Assembly (NCBI RefSeq): GCF_023544465.1
Contig: NZ_JALPVL010000004.1
Span: 580,184-644,183 of the forward strand
From: Paractinoplanes maris
Lineage (GTDB): Bacteria; Actinomycetota; Actinomycetes; Mycobacteriales; Micromonosporaceae
Length of the DNA stretch: 64,000 nt
Direction of reading: 5' to 3'
Made by a program: the position numbers and the translations under genes. Of the stretch, positions 16,884 through 24,205 are shown one piece after another. Every line of letters starts with the position of its first letter. The stretch's first letter is position 1. Below the pieces are notes generated by a model. It was not told the DNA's origin and did not search any database. It saw only the letters and a list, made by a program, of their open reading frames with translations.

Positions 16884-17348
16884 TTCATCGACTCCTCATT
16901 GGAGGGTGCACGGAAGGGAGATCGTGCGGAGCGAGCCTCGATATCCGGCCGGCGACCTTACCTTGCTGCCGTGCAACTGCCCGCGCGCTGAGCGTTACTC
17001 GACAACCGATATCGATCGTCGGCGAATTCCGGTCCGCTGAGCAGGAGTCTTGCCTGGCGTCTGGGCCGGCGTCAATGCGTTCCGTTGACGGAGTCCGTGA
17101 GTGAATTGCTCGACGAATGGACCGGATTCGACCTTGCCGGGTGCCGCATCGACCGTTTCATGGTCACGAATGAAATGAATATTCACCTTGATGAAAGAAG
17201 AGTGAGCGGCGTCTTTGCCTTAGTGATCTGCCGCCGATGATCGCATTGTCGGACCTGGTCGCGGGCCGGGCGCGACGCGTCGGGCGCGACGGTGGGCCGG
17301 CGGGCGGCGGGGGAGGGGGTCGCCCGAACGTGGACCCGGAAAAGCGGC
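16884..17348. other. Intergenic region upstream of the crystallin-like gene
   Basis: About 465 bases of lower G+C with no long convincing gene. The start region of the crystallin-like gene occupies the left end (GAGGAG site near 16890). A/T-rich patches around 17160-17200 could hold promoters. A possible 47-codon frame (17097-17240) is listed separately. No RNA gene or repeat is seen. Confidence 0.4.
17097..17240 (+). CDS. Possible small protein or gene fragment (47 residues)
   Basis: A GTG frame with a nearby GGAG site. It begins SELLDEWTGFDLAGCRIDRF, then has an MVTNEMNIHLDE stretch and ends in hydrophobic SGVFALVI before two arginines. The mixed hydrophobic/charged pattern looks protein-like rather than random, and the frame is open back to 16992 without a standard start. 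It could be a small gene or the tail of a decayed one. No family recognised, and expression is unproven. Confidence 0.25.
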   Translation: MSELLDEWTGFDLAGCRIDRFMVTNEMNIHLDERRVSGVFALVICRR

Positions 17349-17378
17349 GAGCCGCACCCCCAGCGGGGTGCGGCTCGT
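17349..17378 (-). terminator. Rho-independent-type terminator behind the His/Gly/Arg-rich protein
   Basis: A perfect 12-base-pair stem, CGAGCCGCACCC (17349-17360) with its complement (17367-17378), and a six-base loop. On the minus strand it is followed closely by GCCGCTTTTCC, giving a short T-run. It lies 22 bases past the stop of the gene at 17401. Confidence 0.85.
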
Positions 17379-17400
17379 CTCAGTGGTGCGAATGTCGCTG

Positions 17401-17922
17401 TCAGGAAGGCGACTGGGTCCCGGGCAGCGGGATGGTGGTGCCGGGCCGCGCGGGAATGGCGCCGACCCGGTTGCCGCGCGGGCGCCAGTCGCGGTGGTCG
17501 CGGCCACCGTGATCCCGGCCGCCGCGGTGACCCCGGAAGAAGTCGTTGTCCCGGAAGCCGCGGTTGCCGTGGATGCCCCACGGGCCACGCCAGTTGGGGC
17601 CGTCCCAGCTGTCCCAGTGGCCCCAGGTGTCGAAGCTGACCCGCAGGACGTAGCCGCCACGGGTGCGGTCGCAGTCGTAGTCGTCCCAGTCGCCGCGCCG
17701 CTCACCCAGCCGGCCGGCGAACTCGCAGCTGATGCGGCTGCGGTAGACGTCGACGACACGGCTCCGAGAGGGAGCGGCCGGCTTGACCGTGCCGGCCGGC
17801 TTCGCGGCACCGGCCGGGCTCTGCGAGCCGCCCGTGGTCGCCATGGCCGGGGCGGCGCCGACCGACACCGCGGCGAACACGCCGAGACCGGTCATCGTAA
17901 GCATTCGAGTAATTCGGTTCAT
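17401..17922 (-). CDS. Small secreted His/Gly/Arg/Asp-rich protein
   Basis: A 173-residue exported protein with a signal peptide ending APAMA. It has a Pro/Ala/Lys linker, a region with two cysteines (SRISCEFAGRLGERRG, DDYDCDRTRGG) and then a Trp/Gly-rich and His/Asp/Arg-rich stretch around GHRGGRDHGGRDHRDWRPRG. The low-complexity tail could bind metal or polyanions, but this is a composition argument only. The ATG at 17922 is chosen for the AGAGAAGG site; an upstream in-frame start would destroy the signal peptide. It is a single gene with its own terminator and a palindrome in its leader. Family unknown. Confidence 0.65.
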   Translation of the reverse strand: MNRITRMLTMTGLGVFAAVSVGAAPAMATTGGSQSPAGAAKPAGTVKPAAPSRSRVVDVYRSRISCEFAGRLGERRGDWDDYDCDRTRGGYVLRVSFDTWGHWDSWDGPNWRGPWGIHGNRGFRDNDFFRGHRGGRDHGGRDHRDWRPRGNRVGAIPARPGTTIPLPGTQSPS

Positions 17923-17936
17923 GTCTACCTTCTCTT

Positions 17937-17950
17937 GACAAAACTTTGTC
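17937..17950. promoter_or_regulatory. Palindrome in the leader of the His/Gly/Arg-rich protein gene
   Basis: GACAAAACTTTGTC is a perfect 6+2+6 inverted repeat beginning 15 bases upstream of the ATG, within an A/T-rich region (17930-18005) that must hold the promoter. It is shaped like an operator and overlaps the transcript leader rather than a coding frame. The binding protein is unknown. Confidence 0.5.
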
Positions 17951-18030
17951 GAAAGGAATAAGACCACGCAGGTACACACAAACCTAGTATTTAGCTGTGA
18001 AGAACTCAAAAGGGTGAAATCGGGCGGGCA

Positions 18031-19404
18031 TCATGCCGGATGCATCGAAAACGGCTTTTGGGCGTACGGCGTCAGGAGCTCCAGCAGCGTGCGGGCGCAG
18101 AAACCGGTGGCGCCATCGACCGAGGCGTTGCCCTCCCACGCCGGGCCGGTCATGTCGCAGTGCACCCAGGGGACCGCGCGGGGCACGAACTCGCCCAGGA
18201 ACAGCGCGGCCGTGATGGCCCGGCCCGAGTCGTGCAGCGGATGATTCCGTACGCCGGAAGGGGTTCGCACCTGGTCGAGGTAGCGCTCGTCGTACGGCAG
18301 GCGCCACAACGGCTCACCCGCGCGGGCGCCGGCCGCCAGCAACCGGGCCACCGCCTCGTCGTCGCGGCCCAGCACCGCGGCGATCGACGGGCCCAGCGCT
18401 ACCTCGGCCTGGTAGGTGAGAGTGGCCAGGTCGACCAGCAGGCCCGGACCGGCGTCGGCGGCCAGCGCGAGCGCGTCGGCCAGGATCACCCGGCCCTCGA
18501 AATCGGTGTCCAGGATCTGGATTTCGGTGCCGTTCCAGGCGGTGACGACGTCGCCGGGCCGCGCGGCGCCCGGGCCGGGCAGGTTCTCGGCGAACGGCAG
18601 CACCGCGCGTACCGGAAGAGCGCAGCCCGCCCGCCGCAACCCGGCCATCACCGCGAGCACGGTGACCGCCCCGGCCACGTCCAGGCGCATGTTCTGCATG
18701 GCGGCCGGCGACTTCAGCGACAGGCCGCCACTGTCGAACGTGATGCCCTTGCCGACCAGCGCGACTTCGGGCGCCCCGGCCTCGGGCAGGTGGTCCAGCG
18801 TCACCAGGTAGGGCCCGTCGGGCGAGCCCCCGCCGATCGCGGCCAGCCCGCCGAATCCCTGCGCGCGCACCTCCTCCGGTCCGAGGACGGTGCAGGTCAG
18901 GCCGGCACTCTCGGCGATGCGCCGGGCCCACCCGGCCGCGGCCGACGGCGTCAGGATGTTGGCCGGCGCGCTGACCAGCAACCGCGCCAGCCGGGCGACG
19001 TCGGCGGCCAGTTGCCCGCGCAGCGCGGCCGGCAGCAGCGGCTCGTCGACGAGGAGGGTCACCCGTACGCCGTCCGGGGTGCCCGTGACGAGGCCGTCGA
19101 CCACCGCCCCGGCCAGCTCGGCCGGCGCCGACACGGCCACCGCACCGCCACGGAGGCGGGCCCCGGCGCCGATCGCGGCCCGGCGGGCGGTTTCCACGGT
19201 CGGTGCTTCACCCACCTCCACGAACAGCGTGTCCCCGTCGACCGGGGCCCACGGGCGCTCGGGCGCAAAAGCCACGAAAGCGATGCGCCGATCCGCTGTC
19301 CCGACATCGACGGTCACCGGTCCGACGCCGGTCACCACCGCGTCGGCGGCCGCCTGGATCTCGGCTTCCCGATCACGCCGGGACGGCTTGTCGGTCCTGG
19401 TCAT
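18031..19404 (-). CDS. pepA: Leucyl aminopeptidase (M17, PepA-like)
   Basis: Cytosolic di-metal aminopeptidase removing N-terminal residues from peptides. It has 457 residues: an N-terminal macro-like domain and a C-terminal catalytic domain. The active-site set is visible: GKGITFDSGGLSLK (Lys219, Asp224, Lys231), Asp242 in MRLDVAGA, and DTDFEGRVILAD (Asp301, Glu303, Arg305). The usual NTDAEGR is DTDFEGR here, so all ligands are kept but the flanking Asn and Ala are changed. The ATG at 19404 follows GGGAGAGCCC. The gene is divergent from hyuA at 19579 and is probably not in an operon. It likely feeds peptide breakdown products to the amide-hydrolase pathways nearby. Confidence 0.9.
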   Translation of the reverse strand: MTRTDKPSRRDREAEIQAAADAVVTGVGPVTVDVGTADRRIAFVAFAPERPWAPVDGDTLFVEVGEAPTVETARRAAIGAGARLRGGAVAVSAPAELAGAVVDGLVTGTPDGVRVTLLVDEPLLPAALRGQLAADVARLARLLVSAPANILTPSAAAGWARRIAESAGLTCTVLGPEEVRAQGFGGLAAIGGGSPDGPYLVTLDHLPEAGAPEVALVGKGITFDSGGLSLKSPAAMQNMRLDVAGAVTVLAVMAGLRRAGCALPVRAVLPFAENLPGPGAARPGDVVTAWNGTEIQILDTDFEGRVILADALALAADAGPGLLVDLATLTYQAEVALGPSIAAVLGRDDEAVARLLAAGARAGEPLWRLPYDERYLDQVRTPSGVRNHPLHDSGRAITAALFLGEFVPRAVPWVHCDMTGPAWEGNASVDGATGFCARTLLELLTPYAQKPFSMHPA

Positions 19405-19578
19405 GGGCTCTCCCGGTGGGTTGTCGGCGTCGGCGCATCCTCGCGGGTCGCGACCGGCGACGATCGTGCGCGCCGCACGCGCCGCCCCGCGACGGCTATG
19501 CCCGGCGCACACCTGCCCGCCACTGCCGACCCCTAACTTGCTGGGACCTGACCCGGCGACATCCGCGAGGGAGACCAG

Positions 19579-21624
19579 ATGGGGCGCTATCGAGTCGCGA
19601 TGGACATCGGTGGCACGTTCACCGATGTCGTGACCTACGACCAGCAGAGCGGAGCGTTCGCGGCGACCAAAGCATCGACCACGCCCGGCAATCTCAGTGA
19701 GGGCGTGCTGGCCGGGCTGGACGCGGTGGTCGACGAGCCGGCCGGCATCGACTTCCTCGTGCACGGCACCACCCAGGGCCTGAACGCCTTCCTGGAGCGG
19801 CGGGGCGTGCCCGTGCTGCTGCTCGGCACGGCAGGGCTCGAGGACACGTACCACATCGCCCGCGGACCGCGGACCCGGCTCTACGACCTGCACTACCGCA
19901 AGCCGACGCCGCTGGTGCCGCGGCGCGACGTGCTCGGCATCGGCGGCCGGATCGCCGCCGACGGCTCCGAGCTCACCCCGCTCGACGAGGACGCCGTGCG
20001 GGCCGCCGCGCGCACGGCCCGCGACGGTGGCCACGGCGCGATCGCGGTGGCGTTCCTGTTCAGCTACAAGAACCCGGCCCACGAGCTGCGGGCCCGCGAG
20101 ATCCTGCACGAGGAGCTGGGCGACGACGTGACCGTGTCGGTGTCGCACGAGGCGGCCAAGGAGTGGCGCGAGTACGAGCGCACCTCGTCGGCCGTCGTCG
20201 AGGCCTACACCGGCCCGATCGTCCGCAACTACCTGCTCGACCTGGAGGGCCGCCTCGAAAACCGCGGCCTGCACGTCCCGTTGCACGTCATGCAGTCGTC
20301 CGGCGGCATCCTGACCGCCGAGTCGGCCCGCCGCCGCCCGCTGCAGACGCTGCTGTCGGGCCCGGTCGGCGGCGCGATCGCCGGCGCCGAGCTGTCCCGG
20401 CAGACCGGCCGGCCGCACCTGATCGGCATCGACATGGGTGGCACCTCGTTCGACGTCTCGCTGATCGTCGACGGCGAGCCCGACGTCTCGGCCGAGGCTC
20501 AGCTCGAAGGCCTGCCGATGCTGATGAGCGTGGTCAACATCCACACCGTCGGCGCGGGCGGCGGCTCGGTGGCCTGGGCCGAGGCCGGTGGCCTGCGGGT
20601 CGGGCCGCGCAGCGCCGGCGCCCGGCCCGGTCCGGCCTGCTACGGCCGCGGCGGCACCGAGCCGACCGTCACCGACGCCAACCTCGTGCTCGGCCGGATC
20701 GACCCGGACGGCTTCGCGGGCGGCCAGATGACGCTGGACCCCACGCTGGCCTCACAGGCGGTCGACGGCCTGGCCGAGGTCTTCGGGATGACCACCACGG
20801 CGATGGCCGAGGGCATCTGCGACGTGGCGAACTCCAAGATGGCTCAGGCCATCCGCACCATCACGGTCTCCCGGGGCATCGAACCGCGCGACTCGGCACT
20901 GGTCGCCTTCGGTGGGGCCGGCCCGATGCACGCCGTGTTCCTGGCCCGCGAGCTGGGCATCGCCGAGACGGTGGTGCCGCGCTTCCCGGGTGCGTTCTCG
21001 GCCTGGGGCATGCTGCAGACCCAGATCCGGCAGGACTACACCGAGCCGTATTTCTACCTGGATCAGGATCTCGACCCGGCCGGCATGGCGGCCACCCTGG
21101 CCCGGCTGGAGCGCGACGGGCTGGACGGGCTGGGCTCCGAAGGGGTCGCCGGGGACGCGCGGCACGCCTCGCACGCGGTCGACATCCGGTACGCGGCACA
21201 GGAGTACACGCTGACCGTGCCGCTCACCAGTGCCGACGAGCCGTTGAGCGAGCACTTCCTGGCCGACGTGGCGCAGCGCTTCGCCGACCTGCACAAGAGC
21301 CGCTACGGGCACGCCAACCTGGGCGCGCCGATCGAGTTCGTCGCGCTGCGCACCGCGGCCTTCGGCGAGCTGGGCCGCCCGGAGCCGCAGAAGTGGCCGG
21401 CCGCGTCGGGGGCGAGTTTCCCGTACGAGACCCGGACCGTGGTCTTTGACGGCGCGGGCCGTGACACCATCGTCGCCCGTCGCGACGATCTGCTGGTCGG
21501 ACACACTTTCGACGGCCCCGCGGTGGTGGTCGAGGACACCGCGACCACGGTCGTGCCGCCCGGCTACGCGGTGAGCGTGGACGACATCGGCTCGCTGATC
21601 ATCTCTCGGAAGGAAGACCAGTGA
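19579..21624 (+). CDS. hyuA: Hydantoinase/5-oxoprolinase subunit A, second copy
   Basis: A full-length, 681-residue HyuA. It has the N-terminal phosphate motif MDIGGTFTDVVTY, HGTTQGLNAFLERRG, the second phosphate motif LIGIDMGGTSFDVSLIVDG, and the C-terminal domain seen in N-methylhydantoinase A and 5-oxoprolinase. It hydrolyses ATP to open a cyclic amide. The ATG at 19579 is preceded by GAGGGAGA. It overlaps hyuB by four bases (GTGA), giving a two-gene operon and a heteromeric enzyme. N-methylhydantoin, hydantoin and 5-oxoproline are all possible substrates; the sequence alone does not choose. Confidence 0.93.
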   Translation: MGRYRVAMDIGGTFTDVVTYDQQSGAFAATKASTTPGNLSEGVLAGLDAVVDEPAGIDFLVHGTTQGLNAFLERRGVPVLLLGTAGLEDTYHIARGPRTRLYDLHYRKPTPLVPRRDVLGIGGRIAADGSELTPLDEDAVRAAARTARDGGHGAIAVAFLFSYKNPAHELRAREILHEELGDDVTVSVSHEAAKEWREYERTSSAVVEAYTGPIVRNYLLDLEGRLENRGLHVPLHVMQSSGGILTAESARRRPLQTLLSGPVGGAIAGAELSRQTGRPHLIGIDMGGTSFDVSLIVDGEPDVSAEAQLEGLPMLMSVVNIHTVGAGGGSVAWAEAGGLRVGPRSAGARPGPACYGRGGTEPTVTDANLVLGRIDPDGFAGGQMTLDPTLASQAVDGLAEVFGMTTTAMAEGICDVANSKMAQAIRTITVSRGIEPRDSALVAFGGAGPMHAVFLARELGIAETVVPRFPGAFSAWGMLQTQIRQDYTEPYFYLDQDLDPAGMAATLARLERDGLDGLGSEGVAGDARHASHAVDIRYAAQEYTLTVPLTSADEPLSEHFLADVAQRFADLHKSRYGHANLGAPIEFVALRTAAFGELGRPEPQKWPAASGASFPYETRTVVFDGAGRDTIVARRDDLLVGHTFDGPAVVVEDTATTVVPPGYAVSVDDIGSLIISRKEDQ

Positions 21625-23285
21625 CGATCGACCCGGTTACCGTCGAGATCATCCGTAACGCGCTCAACGCGGCCGCGGACGACATGAACGCCACCCTGAT
21701 CCGGTCGGCCTACACACCGATCATCTACGAGTGCGGCGACTGCGTGGTGGCCCTGCTCGACGCCGACCACCAGGTGCTGGGCCAGTCGGCCGGCCTGCCG
21801 ATCTTCCTGGGCAACCTGGAGACCTGCACGCTGGCCACCGAGCAGCGCTTCGGCCGTGAGGTGTGGCAGCCGGGGGACGTGTGGATCCTCAACGACAGCT
21901 ACCTCGGCGGCACGCACCTCAACGACGTGACCATCTTCGGCCCGGTCTTCGTCGACGAGACGCTGGTCGGCTTCACCGCCTCGCGGGCGCACTGGATCGA
22001 CGTCGGCTCGAAGGATCCGGGCGGCTCGATGGACTCGGTCAACATCTTTCAGGAGGGGCTGCGCCTCGGGCCGCAGAAGCTCGTCTCGGGCGGGGTGGAG
22101 GAGCGCTCGGTCACCGACACGATCGCCACCAACGTCCGCTTCCCCTATCCGACCACGGGCGACATGCACGCGATGATGGCCTGCATCCAGATGGGGGAGA
22201 GGCGGCTTCAGGAGATCGTACGGCGGTTCGGCCTGGGCACCCTCGAGGCGGCCCGGGACGAGATCTTCCACCAGACCGAAGTGCTCGAACGGGCGGTCAT
22301 CGCCAAGATCCCGGACGGCGTCTACAGCGCCGAGGGCGTGCTCGACAACGACGGCGTCGACCTGGACACCCCGATCCCGATCCGGCTGCGGATCACGGTG
22401 TCCGGCGAGGAGATCGACTTCGACGTGACCGAGTCGGCCGACCAGACGGTGGGCCCGGTCAACTGCGGCGTCTCGCAGGCCGTCTCGGCGCTCCGGGTCG
22501 GCTACAAGCTGCTGGTCAGCCCGGACCTGCCCGGCAACGGCGGATCGTTCCGGTCGATGACCACCCAGGTGCGCGAGGGCTCGGTGCTCGGCGCCCGCTC
22601 ACCGGCGGCCTGTCAGTGGTATTTCTCGCACCTCGGCCTGCTGATCGACATGGTGGCCCGGGCTCTCGCCCCGGCCATGCCCGACCAGGTGGCCGGGGCC
22701 AGCCACGGCGACTCGATGATCATCCTGACCGCCGGGGTCGACCCGCGGGTACGGCGCGAGTTCGTCAGCCTGGAGGCCACTGTCGGCGGCTGGGGTGGGT
22801 GGAACGGCTCGGACGGTGAGAGCGCGCTGATCAACAACGTGAACGGCTCGCTCAAGGACATCCCGATCGAGGTTCACGAGACCCGCTACCCGTGGCGGAT
22901 CAACGAATACCGGATCCGGCCCGACTCGGGCGGCTCCGGCCGGTGGCGTGGTGGCAACGGCGTGATCCGCGAATACGAGGCGCAGACCGACCTGACCGTG
23001 TCGCTGTGGTTCGAGCGCTCCCGGCAGCCGGCCTGGGGCCTGTTCGGCGGCGAGGACGCGGTCGGCCCCGAGGTGGTCATCAACCCGGGCCGGCCCGACG
23101 AGCGCCGCATCCTGAAAATCAACGGCATGTCGCTGAAGAAGGGCGACGTGGTGCGCTGCGCGACCGGCGGCGGTGGCGGCTACGGCGACCCCACCGAACG
23201 AGCCGCCGACGACGTCCGCGCCGACGTCCTCGACCGCAACATCACCGCCGACACGGCCCGCAACCGATACGGCATCGGCGCCTGA
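21621..23285 (+). CDS. hyuB: Hydantoinase/5-oxoprolinase subunit B
   Basis: A 554-residue HyuB, partner of HyuA. It shows the family start PVTVEIIRNALNAAADDMNA, the metal-site-bearing GDVWILNDSYLGGTHLNDVT segment, and a C-terminal Gly-rich end, ATGGGGGYGDPTERA. The length is normal. The GTG at 21621 overlaps the hyuA stop. It ends 16 bases before a strong hairpin. With hyuA it forms a complete enzyme; no dedicated transporter or racemase gene is adjacent. Confidence 0.93.
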   Translation: MTIDPVTVEIIRNALNAAADDMNATLIRSAYTPIIYECGDCVVALLDADHQVLGQSAGLPIFLGNLETCTLATEQRFGREVWQPGDVWILNDSYLGGTHLNDVTIFGPVFVDETLVGFTASRAHWIDVGSKDPGGSMDSVNIFQEGLRLGPQKLVSGGVEERSVTDTIATNVRFPYPTTGDMHAMMACIQMGERRLQEIVRRFGLGTLEAARDEIFHQTEVLERAVIAKIPDGVYSAEGVLDNDGVDLDTPIPIRLRITVSGEEIDFDVTESADQTVGPVNCGVSQAVSALRVGYKLLVSPDLPGNGGSFRSMTTQVREGSVLGARSPAACQWYFSHLGLLIDMVARALAPAMPDQVAGASHGDSMIILTAGVDPRVRREFVSLEATVGGWGGWNGSDGESALINNVNGSLKDIPIEVHETRYPWRINEYRIRPDSGGSGRWRGGNGVIREYEAQTDLTVSLWFERSRQPAWGLFGGEDAVGPEVVINPGRPDERRILKINGMSLKKGDVVRCATGGGGGYGDPTERAADDVRADVLDRNITADTARNRYGIGA

Positions 23286-23301
23286 CGGCAAGCAGCGCGA
23301 T

Positions 23302-23332
23302 CCGGGCCCGGGGCTGTCCGCCCCGGGCCCGG
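23302..23332. terminator. Bidirectional terminator between hyuB and the VOC protein gene
   Basis: A perfect 13-base-pair stem, CCGGGCCCGGGGC (23302-23314) and its complement (23320-23332), with a TGTCC loop. It lies between two convergent genes and can stop transcription from either side. No T-run. Confidence 0.85.
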
Positions 23333-23340
23333 CGCGCAGC

Positions 23341-23781
23341 TCAGCCGATCTCCTGCGCGAGGCCGACGACGATGCCCTCGGGGCCGCGCACGTAGCAGAG
23401 CCGGTAGACGTTCTCGAAGTCCACCAGCTCGCCGACGAGCTCGGCACCGTGGGCGCGGAGGCGGGCGATCACGTCCTCGACGTCGTCCACGGCGAACATG
23501 ACGCGCCGGATGCCCAGCGTGTTCGCCGGGGCGTCGCGGGGTTCCGGGCGGATGGCCTCGGGCTGGTGGAACCGGGCCAGCTCGATACCGCCCGGGTGGC
23601 CCGGGATCCGCAGCATGGCGACGTCCTGCCGGACGTTCTCGATGCCGATGACGCTCTCCACCCACCGGCCCTCGACCGGCCCCCGGCCCTCCAGCTCCAG
23701 CCCGATCTCGATGAAGAACGCGATGACCGCGTCCAGGTCCTCGACCACGATGAGGACGTTGTCCATCCGCTTGATCGCCAT
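23341..23781 (-). CDS. VOC-family (glyoxalase/bleomycin resistance-like) protein
   Basis: A 146-residue protein with two beta-alpha-beta-beta-beta modules typical of the vicinal-oxygen-chelate fold: MDNVLIVVEDLDAVIAFFIE at the N-terminus, and RRVMFAVDDVEDVIARLRAH in the second half. It ends with the common YVRGPEGIVVGLAQEIG. Such proteins are metal-dependent isomerases, dioxygenases or binding proteins; nothing nearby identifies the substrate. It is convergent with hyuB and ends at the shared hairpin. Confidence 0.85.
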   Translation of the reverse strand: MAIKRMDNVLIVVEDLDAVIAFFIEIGLELEGRGPVEGRWVESVIGIENVRQDVAMLRIPGHPGGIELARFHQPEAIRPEPRDAPANTLGIRRVMFAVDDVEDVIARLRAHGAELVGELVDFENVYRLCYVRGPEGIVVGLAQEIG

Positions 23782-23912
23782 GCCGAACCTCCCTGCTGCC
23801 GGGCGACCGCGGTGGCCGCCCACCCTGAGACGAGACCACCCGGCCGATCTCGACATGCTCCGCGCCGCCTCCGGTGCTTACAATTGCCGGCCCCGCACCG
23901 TGAAGGGCCACT

Positions 23913-24146
23913 ATGGAGCGCATTCTCTACGTCCTGCCGGCGCTGGCCGGCGTGGCCGTCATCGTTGCCAACAAGCAGTTCGCCCAGTCGTCGGCCCGGT
24001 CCAGCCGCGAGGTGTTCGGTCGTGACGTGGGTCCCCGTGAGGCCGCCTTCCAGGCCATCTTCTCCCGGGTGCTGGCCGTCGTGGTGGGTGCCGCGCTGGT
24101 GGTGATGGGTCTGCTCGGCGCGTTCGGCGTCATCTGGGACGAATGA
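23913..24146 (+). CDS. Small membrane protein (77 residues)
   Basis: A short protein with two hydrophobic segments, ILYVLPALAGVAVIVA at the N-terminus and VLAVVVGAALVVMGLLGAFG near the C-terminus, joined by a polar, charged loop. It looks like a two-pass small membrane protein of the kind common in actinomycetes. The ATG at 23913 gives the natural N-terminus. There is no known domain and no coupling to a neighbour. Confidence 0.6.
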   Translation: MERILYVLPALAGVAVIVANKQFAQSSARSSREVFGRDVGPREAAFQAIFSRVLAVVVGAALVVMGLLGAFGVIWDE

Positions 24147-24151
24147 AGCAC

Positions 24152-24193
24152 CGGCCGACGACGATGGCCCGGGCCGGCCACCGGCGTCGGCCG
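24152..24193. terminator. Putative bidirectional terminator between convergent genes
   Basis: The outer arms CGGCCGACG (24152-24160) and CGTCGGCCG (24185-24193) are complementary, and an inner GGCCCGGGCC can pair within the loop. It lies in the 59 bases between the small membrane protein and the end of the hydroxyproline operon. Confidence 0.55.
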
Positions 24194-24205
24194 CGCGGGG
24201 ATCGA

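Noticed and set aside
16995..17186. 63-codon minus-strand frame
   Set aside because: No ribosome site. It overlaps the more protein-like + strand frame at 17097 and has no recognisable pattern.
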